Shown: positions 50,045 through 61,357 of the stretch, piece by piece
Layout: the number at the start of each line of letters is the position of its first letter
How positions within the stretch are numbered: position 1 is the stretch's first letter
NCBI GenBank assembly: GCA_964036045.1
Contig: OZ038387.1
Location: forward strand, 53,972,427-54,036,426
Direction of reading: 5' to 3'
Origin: Eutreptiella sp. 'Long Island Sound 2002'
Lineage: Eukaryota; Euglenozoa; Euglenophyceae; Eutreptiales; Eutreptiaceae
DNA length: 64,000 bases
Notes under the pieces: generated by a model
What the model saw: only the letters and a program-made list of their open reading frames with translations
Database searches by the model: none
Told to the model about the DNA's origin: nothing
Made by a program: the position numbers and the translations under genes

Positions 50045-51703
50045 ATGTTCGGCTTCTATGTCCTGAGTGTCCTTCTGTTTCTGCTGCTGCTGCGTCTTGC
50101 CCGGCGGCCGACACAGAAGGCCCCCTTCACTTGTGTGGTCATCGGCCTTTGCTGCCTCCATTTCGCGGCGATGATGATCTGGGCGCGGCGGTTCGATGCG
50201 CTCAATCCGATGCTGGGCCCCAGAACCGAGGCGTTGCTGCATTGGGGCGCACAGACCACGCAACTGGTGCGCGAGGACGGGGAGTACGAGCGCCTGGTGC
50301 TGTCCATGTTTGTACACGCAGGGCTGATACACCTGCTCTTAAATTCCATGAGTCTCTACAATTTGGGCTTCAGTTTGGAGCACAAGTTGGGGAGCGTCCG
50401 CGTTGCCACCATCTACGCCTCCAGCGGGTTGTTTGCGGCATTACTCAGCGCACTGGTCCTCCCTTGCGCCGTCTGCGTGGGGGCCTCAGGAGCTATCTTT
50501 GGCGTGTTCGGCGCAGTCTGGTCGGATTTCCTGCAGAACTCATTACTCAGTGGCAGCGTGCCCACCGCCCACGTTGTCGAGCAGGTGTCGCAGCTGCTGC
50601 CCTACACGCTGTACGCCGCCGTGTTGAGCCTGATGCCGATGGTGAACGCCGCAGCGCATCTCGGGGGCTTCGCGTACGGGTTCCTGGCCGGCAACGTCCT
50701 GGTGCTGCGGCCGGCCCGGGGCTGCTGCGGCCGGGCCGCCGCGGCCGTTCCGCTGCTCGACGAGCCGTCGTCCAACAGGCTGCAGTTCGCCGTCGCGGTG
50801 CTGTCCTTCGGCACTTGTGTGTGGCTGATGGCGTGGACCTGGGGCCTCCTTCAGATCCGCGCCAACATTTTTGCCTCGTGCTCCTGGTGCCACTATCTCG
50901 AGTGCGTGGACACGCCGTTCTGGCGTTGTGCGGACCGCGCCACCGCATGTGACTGGCCCCCGGCGCAGCTGCCCAGCCCTTGGCACAAGCCGCGGCCGTG
51001 GTACGAGCGCTGGGGGCTCACCCCCTCGTCTCTCCAGTCCAGCACTGAAGCTGCCGGTGAGTGGGCACGGTCCGTCAAGGACTCCCTCACTGGGGCTTCG
51101 GTGGAGCCGAACCCTCAAGCCCCCCTGACCGCGCCGCGCTTGTCCTTCGAGGCGGGGGCTCGGGAGCGCGCGCGCCTTCGCGCCTGGGCGCGCGGTGCCG
51201 GGTTTGTGCCGGAGCCGGCGGAGGAGGAGCCGCGCGCGAAGGGGCTGGAGGGCCTGCGGGAGCGCGCGCAGCAAATGCACGCGTCAGTGACGAGCGTGGG
51301 CCCGAAGGAGCGCTTGCAGCAGTGGCGGGGGTGGCTGACGGAGCGTTGGGAGGAGAGGGTCGCGCCGCGGCGCGACCCCAACTCTGGAGTCAGCCATTGG
51401 GACTGGGTACCAAGCGCCCGCGAACAGGGGATCCAGCCGGGCACTGCGGGACGGGACTTCCAGAAGTGGGCGCACAGCGTCCGAGAGTCGGTGCAGGGCA
51501 TGGGCAGGGGCCTTCGGGACTGGGCACAGGGCGTGAAGGAGTGGGTCCAGAGCTGGGGTGGCCAGGAGCCCGCGCCGGAGCCTGCGCCTGCGCGGCGCCC
51601 AAGGCCCCGCGCGCGCGCTGAGGCAGAGGAAGAGGCCCCGTCATGGTTCACGAATTGGGGGGGGCGGGGCGCAACACGAGAGGGAGAGCGGACAGTCGAC
51701 TAA
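50045..51703 (+). CDS. Rhomboid-family intramembrane serine protease
   Basis: The first ATG of the frame is at 50045 (552 residues). A candidate acceptor cttctcccctgttgcag ends near 50026, so an upstream exon is possible. Rhomboids cleave membrane proteins inside the bilayer. The core is complete: a first membrane span at ~5-18, a second at ~29-46, FVHAGLIHLLLN (His91, Asn100), the GASGAIFG loop with nucleophile Ser148, and NAAAHLGGFAYGF with catalytic His205. Further hydrophobic spans lie at ~120-145, 185-200 and ~245-270. A Cys-rich loop (CSWCHYLECVDTPFWRC) follows the last span. The C-terminal ~240 residues form a hydrophilic Arg/Glu/Trp-rich tail with repeated W-x2-x-V/S motifs (RDWAQGVKEWVQSWGG), not part of the family core. 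GC content is much higher than in the neighbouring DNA. Confidence 0.88.
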   Translation: MFGFYVLSVLLFLLLLRLARRPTQKAPFTCVVIGLCCLHFAAMMIWARRFDALNPMLGPRTEALLHWGAQTTQLVREDGEYERLVLSMFVHAGLIHLLLNSMSLYNLGFSLEHKLGSVRVATIYASSGLFAALLSALVLPCAVCVGASGAIFGVFGAVWSDFLQNSLLSGSVPTAHVVEQVSQLLPYTLYAAVLSLMPMVNAAAHLGGFAYGFLAGNVLVLRPARGCCGRAAAAVPLLDEPSSNRLQFAVAVLSFGTCVWLMAWTWGLLQIRANIFASCSWCHYLECVDTPFWRCADRATACDWPPAQLPSPWHKPRPWYERWGLTPSSLQSSTEAAGEWARSVKDSLTGASVEPNPQAPLTAPRLSFEAGARERARLRAWARGAGFVPEPAEEEPRAKGLEGLRERAQQMHASVTSVGPKERLQQWRGWLTERWEERVAPRRDPNSGVSHWDWVPSAREQGIQPGTAGRDFQKWAHSVRESVQGMGRGLRDWAQGVKEWVQSWGGQEPAPEPAPARRPRPRARAEAEEEAPSWFTNWGGRGATREGERTVD

Positions 51704-54100
51704 CTGTCGCCCATTCCCTGCTGCCCCAAATTGAGCCCCCCCCCCCCCCCCCCCCACCACCACGACCGTTAACACCACTGTTCCTTTCCAGCCGAGCGAA
51801 CATGCAAAAAGGGTGAGCGTAGGTTCATTCGAGCCCCTGAACCAGCAGTGCACAGGGTGGCCAAGGGCACGGGGGACTCGATTTCCTGTGATTTTGCCGC
51901 ATGTGCTGTCCATTCGCCCTGCCTCATGATGTACAGACCATCTACTTCCGACTGGATGGTGGACCTGGTGTACCTTTGACCAGTTTAGTCTGGTTGTGCA
52001 GCACGCCGTCTGCCGCCACAAGCGGGGGTACATCAGCCAATTTTCGGCAATTAATGTGCTCTCGCTTGTTTTCTTCTTCTTGCGCTAGAATGGCTAGTCA
52101 AAGCGTTCTAGCCCTAGAATTTCTAGCCACTAAAACACTAGTAGAAGGAAAAGAGTGAACAGAAAAATTGACTTTCTTTTGTTTGTTGCATTCCAGTCAA
52201 ACGTTGATGGGAGGGACACCAGGTATGAGTAAGATTGAAGTATAAGAGCCGGGGCAGGGGGGTCACAGGGGTCGAACTGGGGAGCCCCAGCAACCGCAGG
52301 GGGGGGGGGGGGCAAAGGAACCCCTGCGCACCCTCCCTCACGAAGCCCCCCCAAAGGTGAGGCTATAACAACGCTTTCCGCTTGGGGGGGGGAACCCTGC
52401 TGTGAAGGGGGGGGGTTTTGGCATGACGCCATGGTGTGATGATCTCGTCTGCAGCTGGCGGCGCCTACTGAAGGGGGGGGGGGGGGCTGGCAGTACAAAG
52501 GGAACGCATGCACGGGACACTGCCCTCGGCGCCCCCTCACCCTCTCCCTGCCCAATTGCCCCTTTTCCGCCCTTGTTTGCTCACAAGACTGCGTCTCTTT
52601 TACCAATACCGACGCAACAAGGACAGCAGGTATCCGGCCGTGGAGCCCACTACGATTGACGGGGTCCCATCATGTTGTGATCCGCAAGGGGTGCAGCACC
52701 CAGTGGCCCACCACTGGGCCGCTGCGGCACAGTGGGCTGGCGTGCACAGGATGGGGCACTCAGTGGGCCACCGCGAGGCCCCTGCAGTGCTGTTCCGCTG
52801 TGAGCGTACAGACCGAGGGTGAGGCACCCAGTGGGCCACCACTGGCCCCTGCAGCACCGTTCGCCAGGTTTCCCAGCACAGGGAAGGAATCACCGACAAA
52901 ACTGGGGTGGGGTGCAAATGTGCAGTGTGCTGTGGTGCAGTGTGTTGCAGTGTGCTGTACTGTGGTGCAGTGCGCTGTAGTGTTCCACCACGTTGCAGTG
53001 TACCCTGTAAGTTCAGCCAGGTATTGCCGTGGTGCAGCCAGGGTTCACAAATTTGTTCTAGCAGTGTTCTAGTGACGCGTTCTAGTCTGGTTCTAGTGAA
53101 CGAAGGTACCCAAGCTACCCCTAACGGCGCAAATTACTCGTGTTAATGTGGTCCCTCGTTGCGTTTGGTACTGTTTGAATGGATGCCGCAGAAGTCCGAA
53201 GGCTTGTGTGTTATGCTGCAATTTTGCTGACATTTGACGCATGCCGTGCAATTTTCTACCTTGTTTGCATTCCAAAGTTCGCATTTGAGCTCCTCAACGA
53301 CCTGCAAGGACCAGGCCATTGCTCAGACGCCAAAAAAATTTGTGTACTTAAAATTGGCCGCCAATGTCGAGCCTCTGCAGTAAGTTTCATTTCTCTCCGA
53401 AGAACTTTCTGATGTGGGTGGGTGGGTGGGTTGGTCATGGCTGGCCAAGGCCCTAAATGACCCCCAGATCCGTAAGCGATGGCCTAGCAAGGACCATTTA
53501 TTGTTCTTTGCTGCAGCACAGAAAAGGTCGCAGAAATATCTGAGGCAGGCTAACCGGTGTCTGGCATGCACTTAAACAAGGAAGGGGGCACGGTAACAAA
53601 AACAAGCAAACAGAGAGATTGAATTGGCAAGATTATGACACAGCAGCTCAAGCTTTAGCAGCACGGGACCCAGCAGCGGTGGGGTAGACCTCGCAGCACC
53701 ACATCACTTTTGTTGGCACAGCCCTGGAGCAATTTGCAGTCAATCTGCCAATCTCGCACCGTAGCGAAATCAGTGAAACAAGACTTGAGGAACTACACAC
53801 TCCAGCGCCCCAGTGCCGACCCATGTTTTGACTGGCCTCGAGGGGTTGGCGGACGTGTTGCACTTTGTGTTGGGGGGTGGATGGGCTACCAAGATTGACC
53901 TAGGCAATTGCTATTGTCCAATCCACCCCCCCCCCCACACACACACTTGACTAGAGCCATCAGGGTGGGGGTGAGCGACCCTAAGCTTTGCGATTTTCCG
54001 GGTTCCCTTCAGGTGGCACCAAGCTCCAGGGCTGGTGCAGCACCTGATCTCAATGATCATTGGGCACGTGGAACCGGGGGCAGTGATCATAGTGCATTAT
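51704..54100. other. Intergenic downstream of the rhomboid
   Basis: A C-run at 51737-51755 follows the rhomboid stop. Long G-runs occur at 52289-52302, 52385-52391 and 52473-52488. Around 52690-52870 a unit built on CAGTGGGCCACC recurs three times (about 65-70 bp apart), and 52918-53000 is a gtgcagtgtgctgt microsatellite-like tract. A 77-codon plus ORF at 53179 is not convincing. Confidence 0.4.
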
Positions 54101-54117
54101 CTTGAGTATATACTGCT

Positions 54118-54960
54118 CATAAAAAAGGACCGGCACCAAATGCGTTGGTTATAGCAGCGGAGGCCAGGGAACTGGAGATGGCGGGGTTCCTGATTGGGAT
54201 CAAAAGCATACTTAACCCGGTGTCCAACGTGGCTTGGATGGGGAAGACGGGAAACACCCAGACACGCAGGATCCAGCCCACGCCGGTGACGGTGGCGGAC
54301 TGTGTGGTCAGTTGGCCACATCTAGCGGTGGCCCCGTTTACTAGAGTGGCGTGGTGGCGGCTATTGGGGCGGCTAGCGTGGCTGGGCAGGCCAGGCCACA
54401 TGGTGGCGGCTTTCTGGAGCGGGGCGCGTTTGGTTGCACTTTGGGCCCAGGTGGACTCCCCGAGCAACCTTGTCAACGGCGTGTTAGAGGGCCTCTTTTG
54501 TGCGCTTCGGGAGTGGGAGCCCTGGTACTCTCAACATGATCTCACGTAGGCCCCTAACCTGTCTGTTGATTGGGCGCACGGGCAGCTGGGCGTTTGGGGC
54601 CCTGATGGGCCGTGAATCACACGCTGCCCATGCCGGGTGACGTCCCAGCAATCTGCAGAGCTCTTGGGCGGCGTGCTAGTCCTAGAGCAGGCATGTGGGC
54701 CGGCAAACATCTTCATCGACAACACAGGTGCCCTATGCATGGTGCTGTGGAGGAGACCAAGCATCGTCCTCCCTGAGCAAAGTGCATTATGAGGCGCTTG
54801 GTGGAACAATTGCGTTGGCAAGGGGGGCGTTGTGACTGCACTACGCTCCCTCCGAGCTGAACCCTGCAGACCCGGTTTCTGGATGGTTCGGCGGCCCATC
54901 TGCCAGGCATATCGTGTTGACGGCGAGGGCTAGGGGGCAAGTCTTCCTCGGATGCACACA
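54118..54960 (+). pseudogene. RT connection/RNase H remnant (DIRS- or Ty3-like)
   Basis: From 54145 a frame encodes EMAGFLIGIKSILNPVSNVA, a typical thumb/connection segment (glycine-phenylalanine, then Lys-Ser-x-Leu-x-Pro), and runs to a TAG at 54547-54549. The same frame continues with LSVDWAHGQLGVWGPDG (first RNase H Asp region) and, past more stops, NIFIDNTGALCMV (third Asp region). YAPSELNPADPVSGW, the final RNase H motif, is one frame over at 54842. Order and spacing fit the RNase H of DIRS/Ty3-type elements. At least two stops and one shift make it dead. It is unrelated to the Penelope-type RTs elsewhere in the window. Confidence 0.65.
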
Positions 54961-55134
54961 CACAACGCCTCGGGGTGGTGGAAGTGGAAGAGAGACAGTA
55001 GTCTAGTAGTTTGTTCAGCATGGGGCACATACAAAGGGTCTCCCAAACACAAACACAATCTTACTCCGGCATTTTTCAGGCCAAAGTGGCCCCAACTAGC
55101 ACTACACTTAGCAGACACTCTGGCTCCCCGCTCT
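54961..55134. other. Short unassigned stretch
   Basis: Connects the RT remnant to the repeat block. The remnant's frame may continue a little further (TPAFFRPKWPQLALHLADTL), but no motif is visible. Confidence 0.3.
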
Positions 55135-55335
55135 AGGGACCCTGAGAAGGCGGGGGGGTTATATGGCCATCTTGATTCCTCCCTTTCGGGGACCCCAAGA
55201 CGGCAAGGTTTTGTAGCCATTTTGACTCCTCCCGGCTCTGGATTTCCAGACGGCAGGGGTCATGTGCCACTGTGATTTCCCCGCTTTGGGGACCTAGCCA
55301 ATTTGATTTCTCCCTGCTTTGGGACCCGGCGCGAC
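55135..55335. repeat. Degenerate ~52-bp tandem repeat
   Basis: Three to four copies of a unit with gccattttgactcctccc, a ctttggggacc block and agacggcagggg. Copies are diverged and differ in length. Confidence 0.6.
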
Positions 55336-55610
55336 CCGAGATGTCGGCGGTTAGAATGGGCCCAAGTCCAAGGGAAATGAGTTCTCTAGTGTTCAAGCTT
55401 ACATAGGCCCTGTTGTGGCGCCTTGAGTTGGGGTTAGGGACTCTCAATCCACGCTTCGTTACATCGCCCCTTGAGTTGGGGTTCGAGACTCGCACTCAAC
55501 GCTTTGTTGCGTGGCCCTCTCAGTTGTTGGAGAGACTCGCAATCCACGCTTTGTTGCGTGCGCCCTTAATATTGGGGTCAGGGACTTGCAATGCACGCTT
55601 TGTTGCGTGG

Positions 55611-56869
55611 CCCCTTGAGTTGGGGCTTAGGGACTCGCAATCCATGCTTTGTTGCGTGGCCCCTTAGGTTGGGGTTAGGGAATCGCAATCCACGCTTTGT
55701 TGCGTGGCCCCTTGATATTGGGGTTACGGACTTGCAATCCACGCTTTGTTGTGTGGCCCCTTGAGTTGGGGTTAGGGATTCACAATCCACACTTTGTTGC
55801 GTGGCCCTCTCAGTTGTTGGAGCGACTCGCAATACACGCTTTGTTGTGTGGGCCCTTGATATTGGGGTTAGGGACTTGCAATCCACGCTTTGTTGCGTGG
55901 CCCCTTGAGTTGGGGCTTAGGGACTCGCAATCCACGCTTTGTTGCGTGGCCCCTTGAGTTGGGGTTAGGGACTCGCAATCCACGCTTTGTTGCGTGACCC
56001 CTTAGGTTGGGGTTAGGGACTCGCAATCCACGTTGTGTTGTGTGGGCCCTTGATATTGGGGTTAGGGACTTGCAATCCACGCTTTGTTGTGTGGGCCCTT
56101 GATATTGGGGTTAGGGACTTGCAATCCACGCTTTGTTGTCTGGGCCCTTGATATTGGGGTTAGGGACTTGCAATACACGCTTTGTTGCGTGGCCCTTTGA
56201 GTTGGGGCTTAGGGACTCGCAGTCCACGCTTTGTTGCGTGCGCCCTTGATATTGGGTTTAGTGACTTGCAATCCAGGCTTTGTTGCGTGGCCCTTTGAGT
56301 TGGGGTTAGGGACTTGCAATCCACCCTTTGTTGCGTGGCCCCTTGAATGAGGGTTAGGGCCTCGCAATCCACGCTTTGTTGCGTGGCCCCTTGAATTGGG
56401 GTTAGGGACTCGCAATCCACGCTTTGTTGCATGGCCCCTTGAATTGGGGTTAGGGACTCGCAATCCACGCTTTGTTGCGTGCGCCCTTGATATTGGGGTT
56501 AGGGACTTGCAATCCACGCTTTGTTGTGTGGCCCCTTGAGTTGGGGTTAGGGATTCACAATCCACGCTTTGTCGCGTGGCCCTCTTAGTTGTTGGAGCGA
56601 CTCGCAATCCGGGCTTTCTTGTGTGGGCCCTTGACATTGGGGTTAGGGACTTGCAATCCACGCTTTGTTGCGTGGCCCCTTGCGTTGGGGCTTGGGGACT
56701 CGCAATCCACGCTTTCTTGCGTGGCCCTTTAAGTTGGGGTTAGGGACTCGCAATCCACGCTGTGTTGTGTGGCCCCTTGAATTGCGGTTAGGGACTCGCA
56801 ATCCACGCTTTGTTGCGTGGCCCCTTGATATTGGGGTTAGGGACTTGCAATCCACGCTTTTTTGCGTGG
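55611..56869 (+). repeat. Higher-order repeat, copy 1 (1259 bp)
   Basis: This block of about 26 monomers recurs immediately as 56870-58128 with the same length and the same order of monomer subtypes. Few differences were seen, for example near 56085-56140, 56612 and 56861. Confidence 0.92.
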
Positions 56870-58128
56870 CCCCTTGAGTTGGGGCTTAGGGACTCGCAAT
56901 CCATGCTTTGTTGCGTGGCCCCTTAGGTTGGGGTTAGGGAATCGCAATCCACGCTTTGTTGCGTGGCCCCTTGATATTGGGGTTACGGACTTGCAATCCA
57001 CGCTTTGTTGTGTGGCCCCTTGAGTTGGGGTTAGGGATTCACAATCCACACTTTGTTGCGTGGCCCTCTCAGTTGTTGGAGCGACTCGCAATACACGCTT
57101 TGTTGTGTGGGCCCTTGATATTGGGGTTAGGGACTTGCAATCCACGCTTTGTTGCGTGGCCCCTTGAGTTGGGGCTTAGGGACTCGCAATCCACGCTTTG
57201 TTGCGTGGCCCCTTGAGTTGGGGTTAGGGACTCGCAATCCACGCTTTGTTGCGTGACCCCTTAGGTTGGGGTTAGGGACTCGCAATCCACGTTGTGTTGT
57301 GTGGGCCCTTGATATTGGGGTTAGGGACTTGCAATCCACGCTTTGTTGCGTGGCCCCTTGATATTGGGGTTAGGGACTTGCAATCCACGCTTTGTTGTAT
57401 GGGCCCTTGATATTGGGGTTAGGGACTTGCAATACACGCTTTGTTGCGTGGCCCTTTGAGTTGGGGCTTAGGGACTCGCAGTCCACGCTTTGTTGCGTGC
57501 GCCCTTGATATTGGGTTTAGTGACTTGCAATCCAGGCTTTGTTGCGTGGCCCTTTGAGTTGGGGTTAGGGACTTGCAATCCACCCTTTGTTGCGTGGCCC
57601 CTTGAATGAGGGTTAGGGCCTCGCAATCCACGCTTTGTTGCGTGGCCCCTTGAATTGGGGTTAGGGACTCGCAATCCACGCTTTGTTGCATGGCCCCTTG
57701 AATTGGGGTTAGGGACTCGCAATCCACGCTTTGTTGCGTGCGCCCTTGATATTGGGGTTAGGGACTTGCAATCCACGCTTTGTTGTGTGGCCCCTTGAGT
57801 TGGGGTTAGGGATTCACAATCCACGCTTTGTCGCGTGGCCCTCTTAGTTGTTGGAGCGACTCGCAATCCGGGCTTTCGTGTGTGGGCCCTTGACATTGGG
57901 GTTAGGGACTTGCAATCCACGCTTTGTTGCGTGGCCCCTTGCGTTGGGGCTTGGGGACTCGCAATCCACGCTTTCTTGCGTGGCCCTTTAAGTTGGGGTT
58001 AGGGACTCGCAATCCACGCTGTGTTGTGTGGCCCCTTGAATTGCGGTTAGGGACTCGCAATCCACGCTTTGTTGCGTGGCCCCTTGATATTGGGGTTAGG
58101 GACTTGCAATCCACGCTTTGTTGCGTGG
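56870..58128 (+). repeat. Higher-order repeat, copy 2 (1259 bp)
   Basis: Offset of exactly 1259 bp from copy 1 at both ends. Identity appears above 99 percent, far higher than between monomers, so the duplication is recent compared with the array. Confidence 0.92.
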
Positions 58129-60160
58129 CCCCTTGAGTTGGGGCTTAGGGACTCGCAATCCACGCCTTGTTGTGTGGCCCCTTGAATTGGAGTTAGGGAC
58201 TTGCAATCCACCCTTTGTTGCGTGGCCCCTTCAGTTGGGGTTAGGGATTCACAATCCACACTTTGTTGCGTGGCCCTCTCAGTTGTTGGAGCGACTCGGA
58301 ATCCACGCTTTGTTGCGTGGGCCCTTGATATTGGGGTTAGGGACTTGCAATCCAATCTTTGTTGCGTGGCCCCTTGCGTTGGGGCTTAGGGACTCGCAAT
58401 CCACGCTTTGTTGCGTGGCCATTTAAGTGGGGGTTAGGGACTCGCAATCCACGCTGTGTTGCGTGGCCCCTTGAATTGCGCTTAGGGACTCGCAATCCAC
58501 GCTTTGTTGCGTGGCCCCTTGAATTGGAGTTAGGGATTCACAATCCACACTTTGTTGCGTGGCCCTCTCAGTTGTTGGAGTGACTCGCAATCCAGGCTTT
58601 GTTGCGTGCCCCTTTGAGTTGGGGTTAGTATTCACAATCCACACTTTGTTGCGTGGCCCTCTCAGTTGTTGGAGCGACTCGCAATCCAGGCTTTGTTGCG
58701 TGGCCCCTTGATATTGGGGTTAGGGACTTGCAATCCACGCTTTGTTGCGTGGCCCTTTGAGTTGGGGTTAGGGACTCGCAATCCACGCTTTGTTGTGTGG
58801 ACCCTTGAATTGGGGTTAGGGACCCGCAATCCACGCTTTGTTGCGTGGCCCCTTAGGTTGGGGTTAGGGACTCGCAATCCACGCTTTGTTGCGTGCGCCC
58901 TTGATATTGGGGTTACGGACTTGCAATCCACGCTTTATTGCGTGGCCCCTTGAGTTCGGGTTAGAGATTCCCAATCCACGCTTTGTTGCGTGGCCCCTTG
59001 AGTTGGGGCTTAGGGACTCGCAATCCACGCTTTGTTGTGTGGCCCCATAGGTTGGGGTTAGGGACTTGCAATCCACGCTTTGTTACGTGGCCCTTTGAGT
59101 TGGGGTTAGGGACTCGCAATCCACGCTTTGTTGTGTGGCCCCATAGGTTGGGGTTAGGGACTCGCAATCCACGCTTTGTTGTGTGGCCCCTTGAATTGGG
59201 GTTAGGGACTCGCAATCCACGCTTTGTTGTGTGGCCCCTTGATATTGGGGTTAGGGACTCGCAATCCACTCTTTGTTGCGTGGCCCCTTGAGTTGGGGTT
59301 AGGGACTCGCAATCCACGCTTTGTTGTGTGGCCCTTTGAGCTGGGGTTGGGGACTCACAATCCACGCTTTGTTGCGTGTGCCCTTGATATTGGGGTTAGG
59401 GACTTGCAATCCACGCTTTGTTGCGTGGCCCCTTGAGTTGGGGTTAGGGATTCACAATCCACGCTTTGTTGCGTGGCCCCTTGATATTGGGGTTAGGGAC
59501 TTGCAATCCACGACTTGTTGCGTGGCCCTTTGAGTTGGGGTCAGGGACTTGCAATCCACGTTTGCCGTGTGGCCCTTTGATTTGGGGTTAGGGACTCGCA
59601 ATCCACGCTTTGTTGTGTGGCCCCTTGATATTGGGGTTAGGGACTCGCAGTCCACGCTTTGTTGCGTGCGCACTTGATATTGGGGTTAGGGGTTTGCAAT
59701 CCGCGCTCTGTTGCGTGGCCCCTTGAGTTGGGGTTAGGGATTCACAATCCACGCTTTGTTGCGTGGCCCTCTCAGTTATTGGAGCGACTCGCAATCCACG
59801 CTTTGTTGCGTGGCCCTTTGATATTGGGGTTAGGGACTTGCAATCCACCCTTTGTTGCGTGGCCACTTGAGTTGGGGTTAGGGACTCGCAATCCACGCTT
59901 TGTTGTGTGGCCCCTTAGGTTGGGGTTAGGGAATCGCAATCCACGCTTTGTTATGTGGCCTCTTGAGTTCCGGTTAGGGATTCAGAATCCACGCTTTGTT
60001 GCCTGGCCCTCTCAGTTGTTGGAGCGACTCGCAATCCAAGCTTTGTTGTATGGGCCCTTGATATTGGGGTTAGGGACTTGCAATCCACGCTTTGTTGTGT
60101 GGCCCCTTGAGTTGGGGCTTAGGGACTCGCAATCCACGCTTTGTTGCGTGGCCCCTTAGG

Positions 60161-60344
60161 TTGGTGTCACCGAGCTGGTGGAACGAGTCTTGGTTTTATA
60201 ACCCTTTTTAGTGTCTAGGGTGGACCTACCAGGTTTAGCAGCAGCAAGCAGCAGCAAGCCAACAAGCAGCAGCACGCGCGAAATGGGTAAAAATCAGAAC
60301 TCCGTCGTAGTGCTTCAGATTCGGTTGAAATTTTGGTGGATGAT
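60161..60344. other. Non-satellite spacer at the inversion point
   Basis: About 180 bp without satellite units, containing CACCGAGCTGGTGG, a gtttagcagcagcaagcagc CAG-like tract and a gattcggttgaaattttggt end. The satellite on its right is inverted relative to the left. ACCGAGCTGGTGG recurs at about 61380 at the next array edge, in the same orientation. Confidence 0.75.
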
Positions 60345-61357
60345 CCCCAATATCAAGGGCCCACTCAACAAAGCGTGGATTGCGAGTCCCTAACCCCAAC
60401 TCAAGGGCCCACGCAACAAAGCGTGGATTGCGAGTCGCTCCAACAACTGAGAGGGCCACGCAACAAAGCGTGGATTGTGAATCCCTAACCCCAACTCAAG
60501 GGGCCACACAAAAACGGGTGGATTGTGAGTCCCTCCATTAACGAAGAGGTCCACACAACAAAGGGTGGATTGCGATTGGGAGTCCCTAGGCCCCAACTCA
60601 AGGGGCAATTTAACAAAGCGTGGATAACGAGTCCGTAACCCCAACTCAAGGGGCCACACAACAAAGCGTGGGGTGCGAGTCCCTAACCCAAACTCAAGGG
60701 CCCACGCAACAAAGGGTGGATTGCAAGTGGCTCCAACAACTGAGAGGGCCACACAACAAAGCGCGGATTGCGAGTCCCTAACCCCAATATCAAGGGGCGA
60801 TGTGACAAAGCGTGGATTGCGATTCCCTAACCCCAACTCAAGGCGCCACGCAACAAAGCGTGGATTGCGAGTCCCTAAGCCCCAACTCAAAGGGCCACGC
60901 AACAAAGCGTGGATTGCAAGTCCCTAACCCCAATATCAAGGGCGCACACAACAAAGCGTGGATTGCGCGTCGCTCCAACAACTGAGAGGGCCACGCAACA
61001 AAGCGTGGATTGCGAGTCCCTAACCCCAACTCAAGGGGTGATGTAACGAGCGTGGATTGCGAGTCCCTAACCCCAACTCAAGGCGCCACGCATCAAAGCG
61101 TGGATTGCAAGTCCCTAACCCCAACTCAAGGGGCCACGCAACAAAGCGTGGATTGCAAGTCCCTAACCCCAATATCAAGGGCGCACGCAACAAAGCGTGG
61201 ATTGCGAGTCCCTAACCCCAGCTCAAGGGGCCACACAAACAAAGCGTGGATTGTGAATCCCTAACCCCAATTCAAGGGGCCACACAACAAAGCGTGGATT
61301 GCGAGTCCCTAACCCCAACTCAAAGGGCAACGCAGCAAAGCGTGGATTGCAAATCCC
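60345..61357 (-). repeat. 48-49 bp satellite, inverted block
   Basis: About 21 monomers in reverse complement (AACAAAGCGTGGATTGCGAG ...). Monomers are more variable than in the forward block, with several point-mutated hairpins. No higher-order repeat was seen. Confidence 0.95.

Larger units (their letters stand above)
55412..60160 (+). repeat. 48-49 bp satellite, forward block
   Basis: About 97 monomers. The consensus holds, in order: GCAATCCACGCTTTGTTGCG, TGGCCCCTTGAGTTGGGG and TTAGGGACTC. Three subtypes recur: GAGTTGGGG(T/C)TAGGGACTCG, GATATTGGGGTTAGGGACTT, and CTCTCAGTTGTTGGAGCGAC (lacking the TTAGGG). Each unit carries CCACGC-TTTGTT-GCGTGG, a 6-bp stem with a 6-base loop, and most carry TTGGGGTTAGGG. 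Predicted ORFs in this block are repeat translations and are not genes. Confidence 0.97.

Noticed and set aside
55412-60160. CRISPR array
   Set aside because: Units are contiguous without unique spacers, and the context is eukaryotic.
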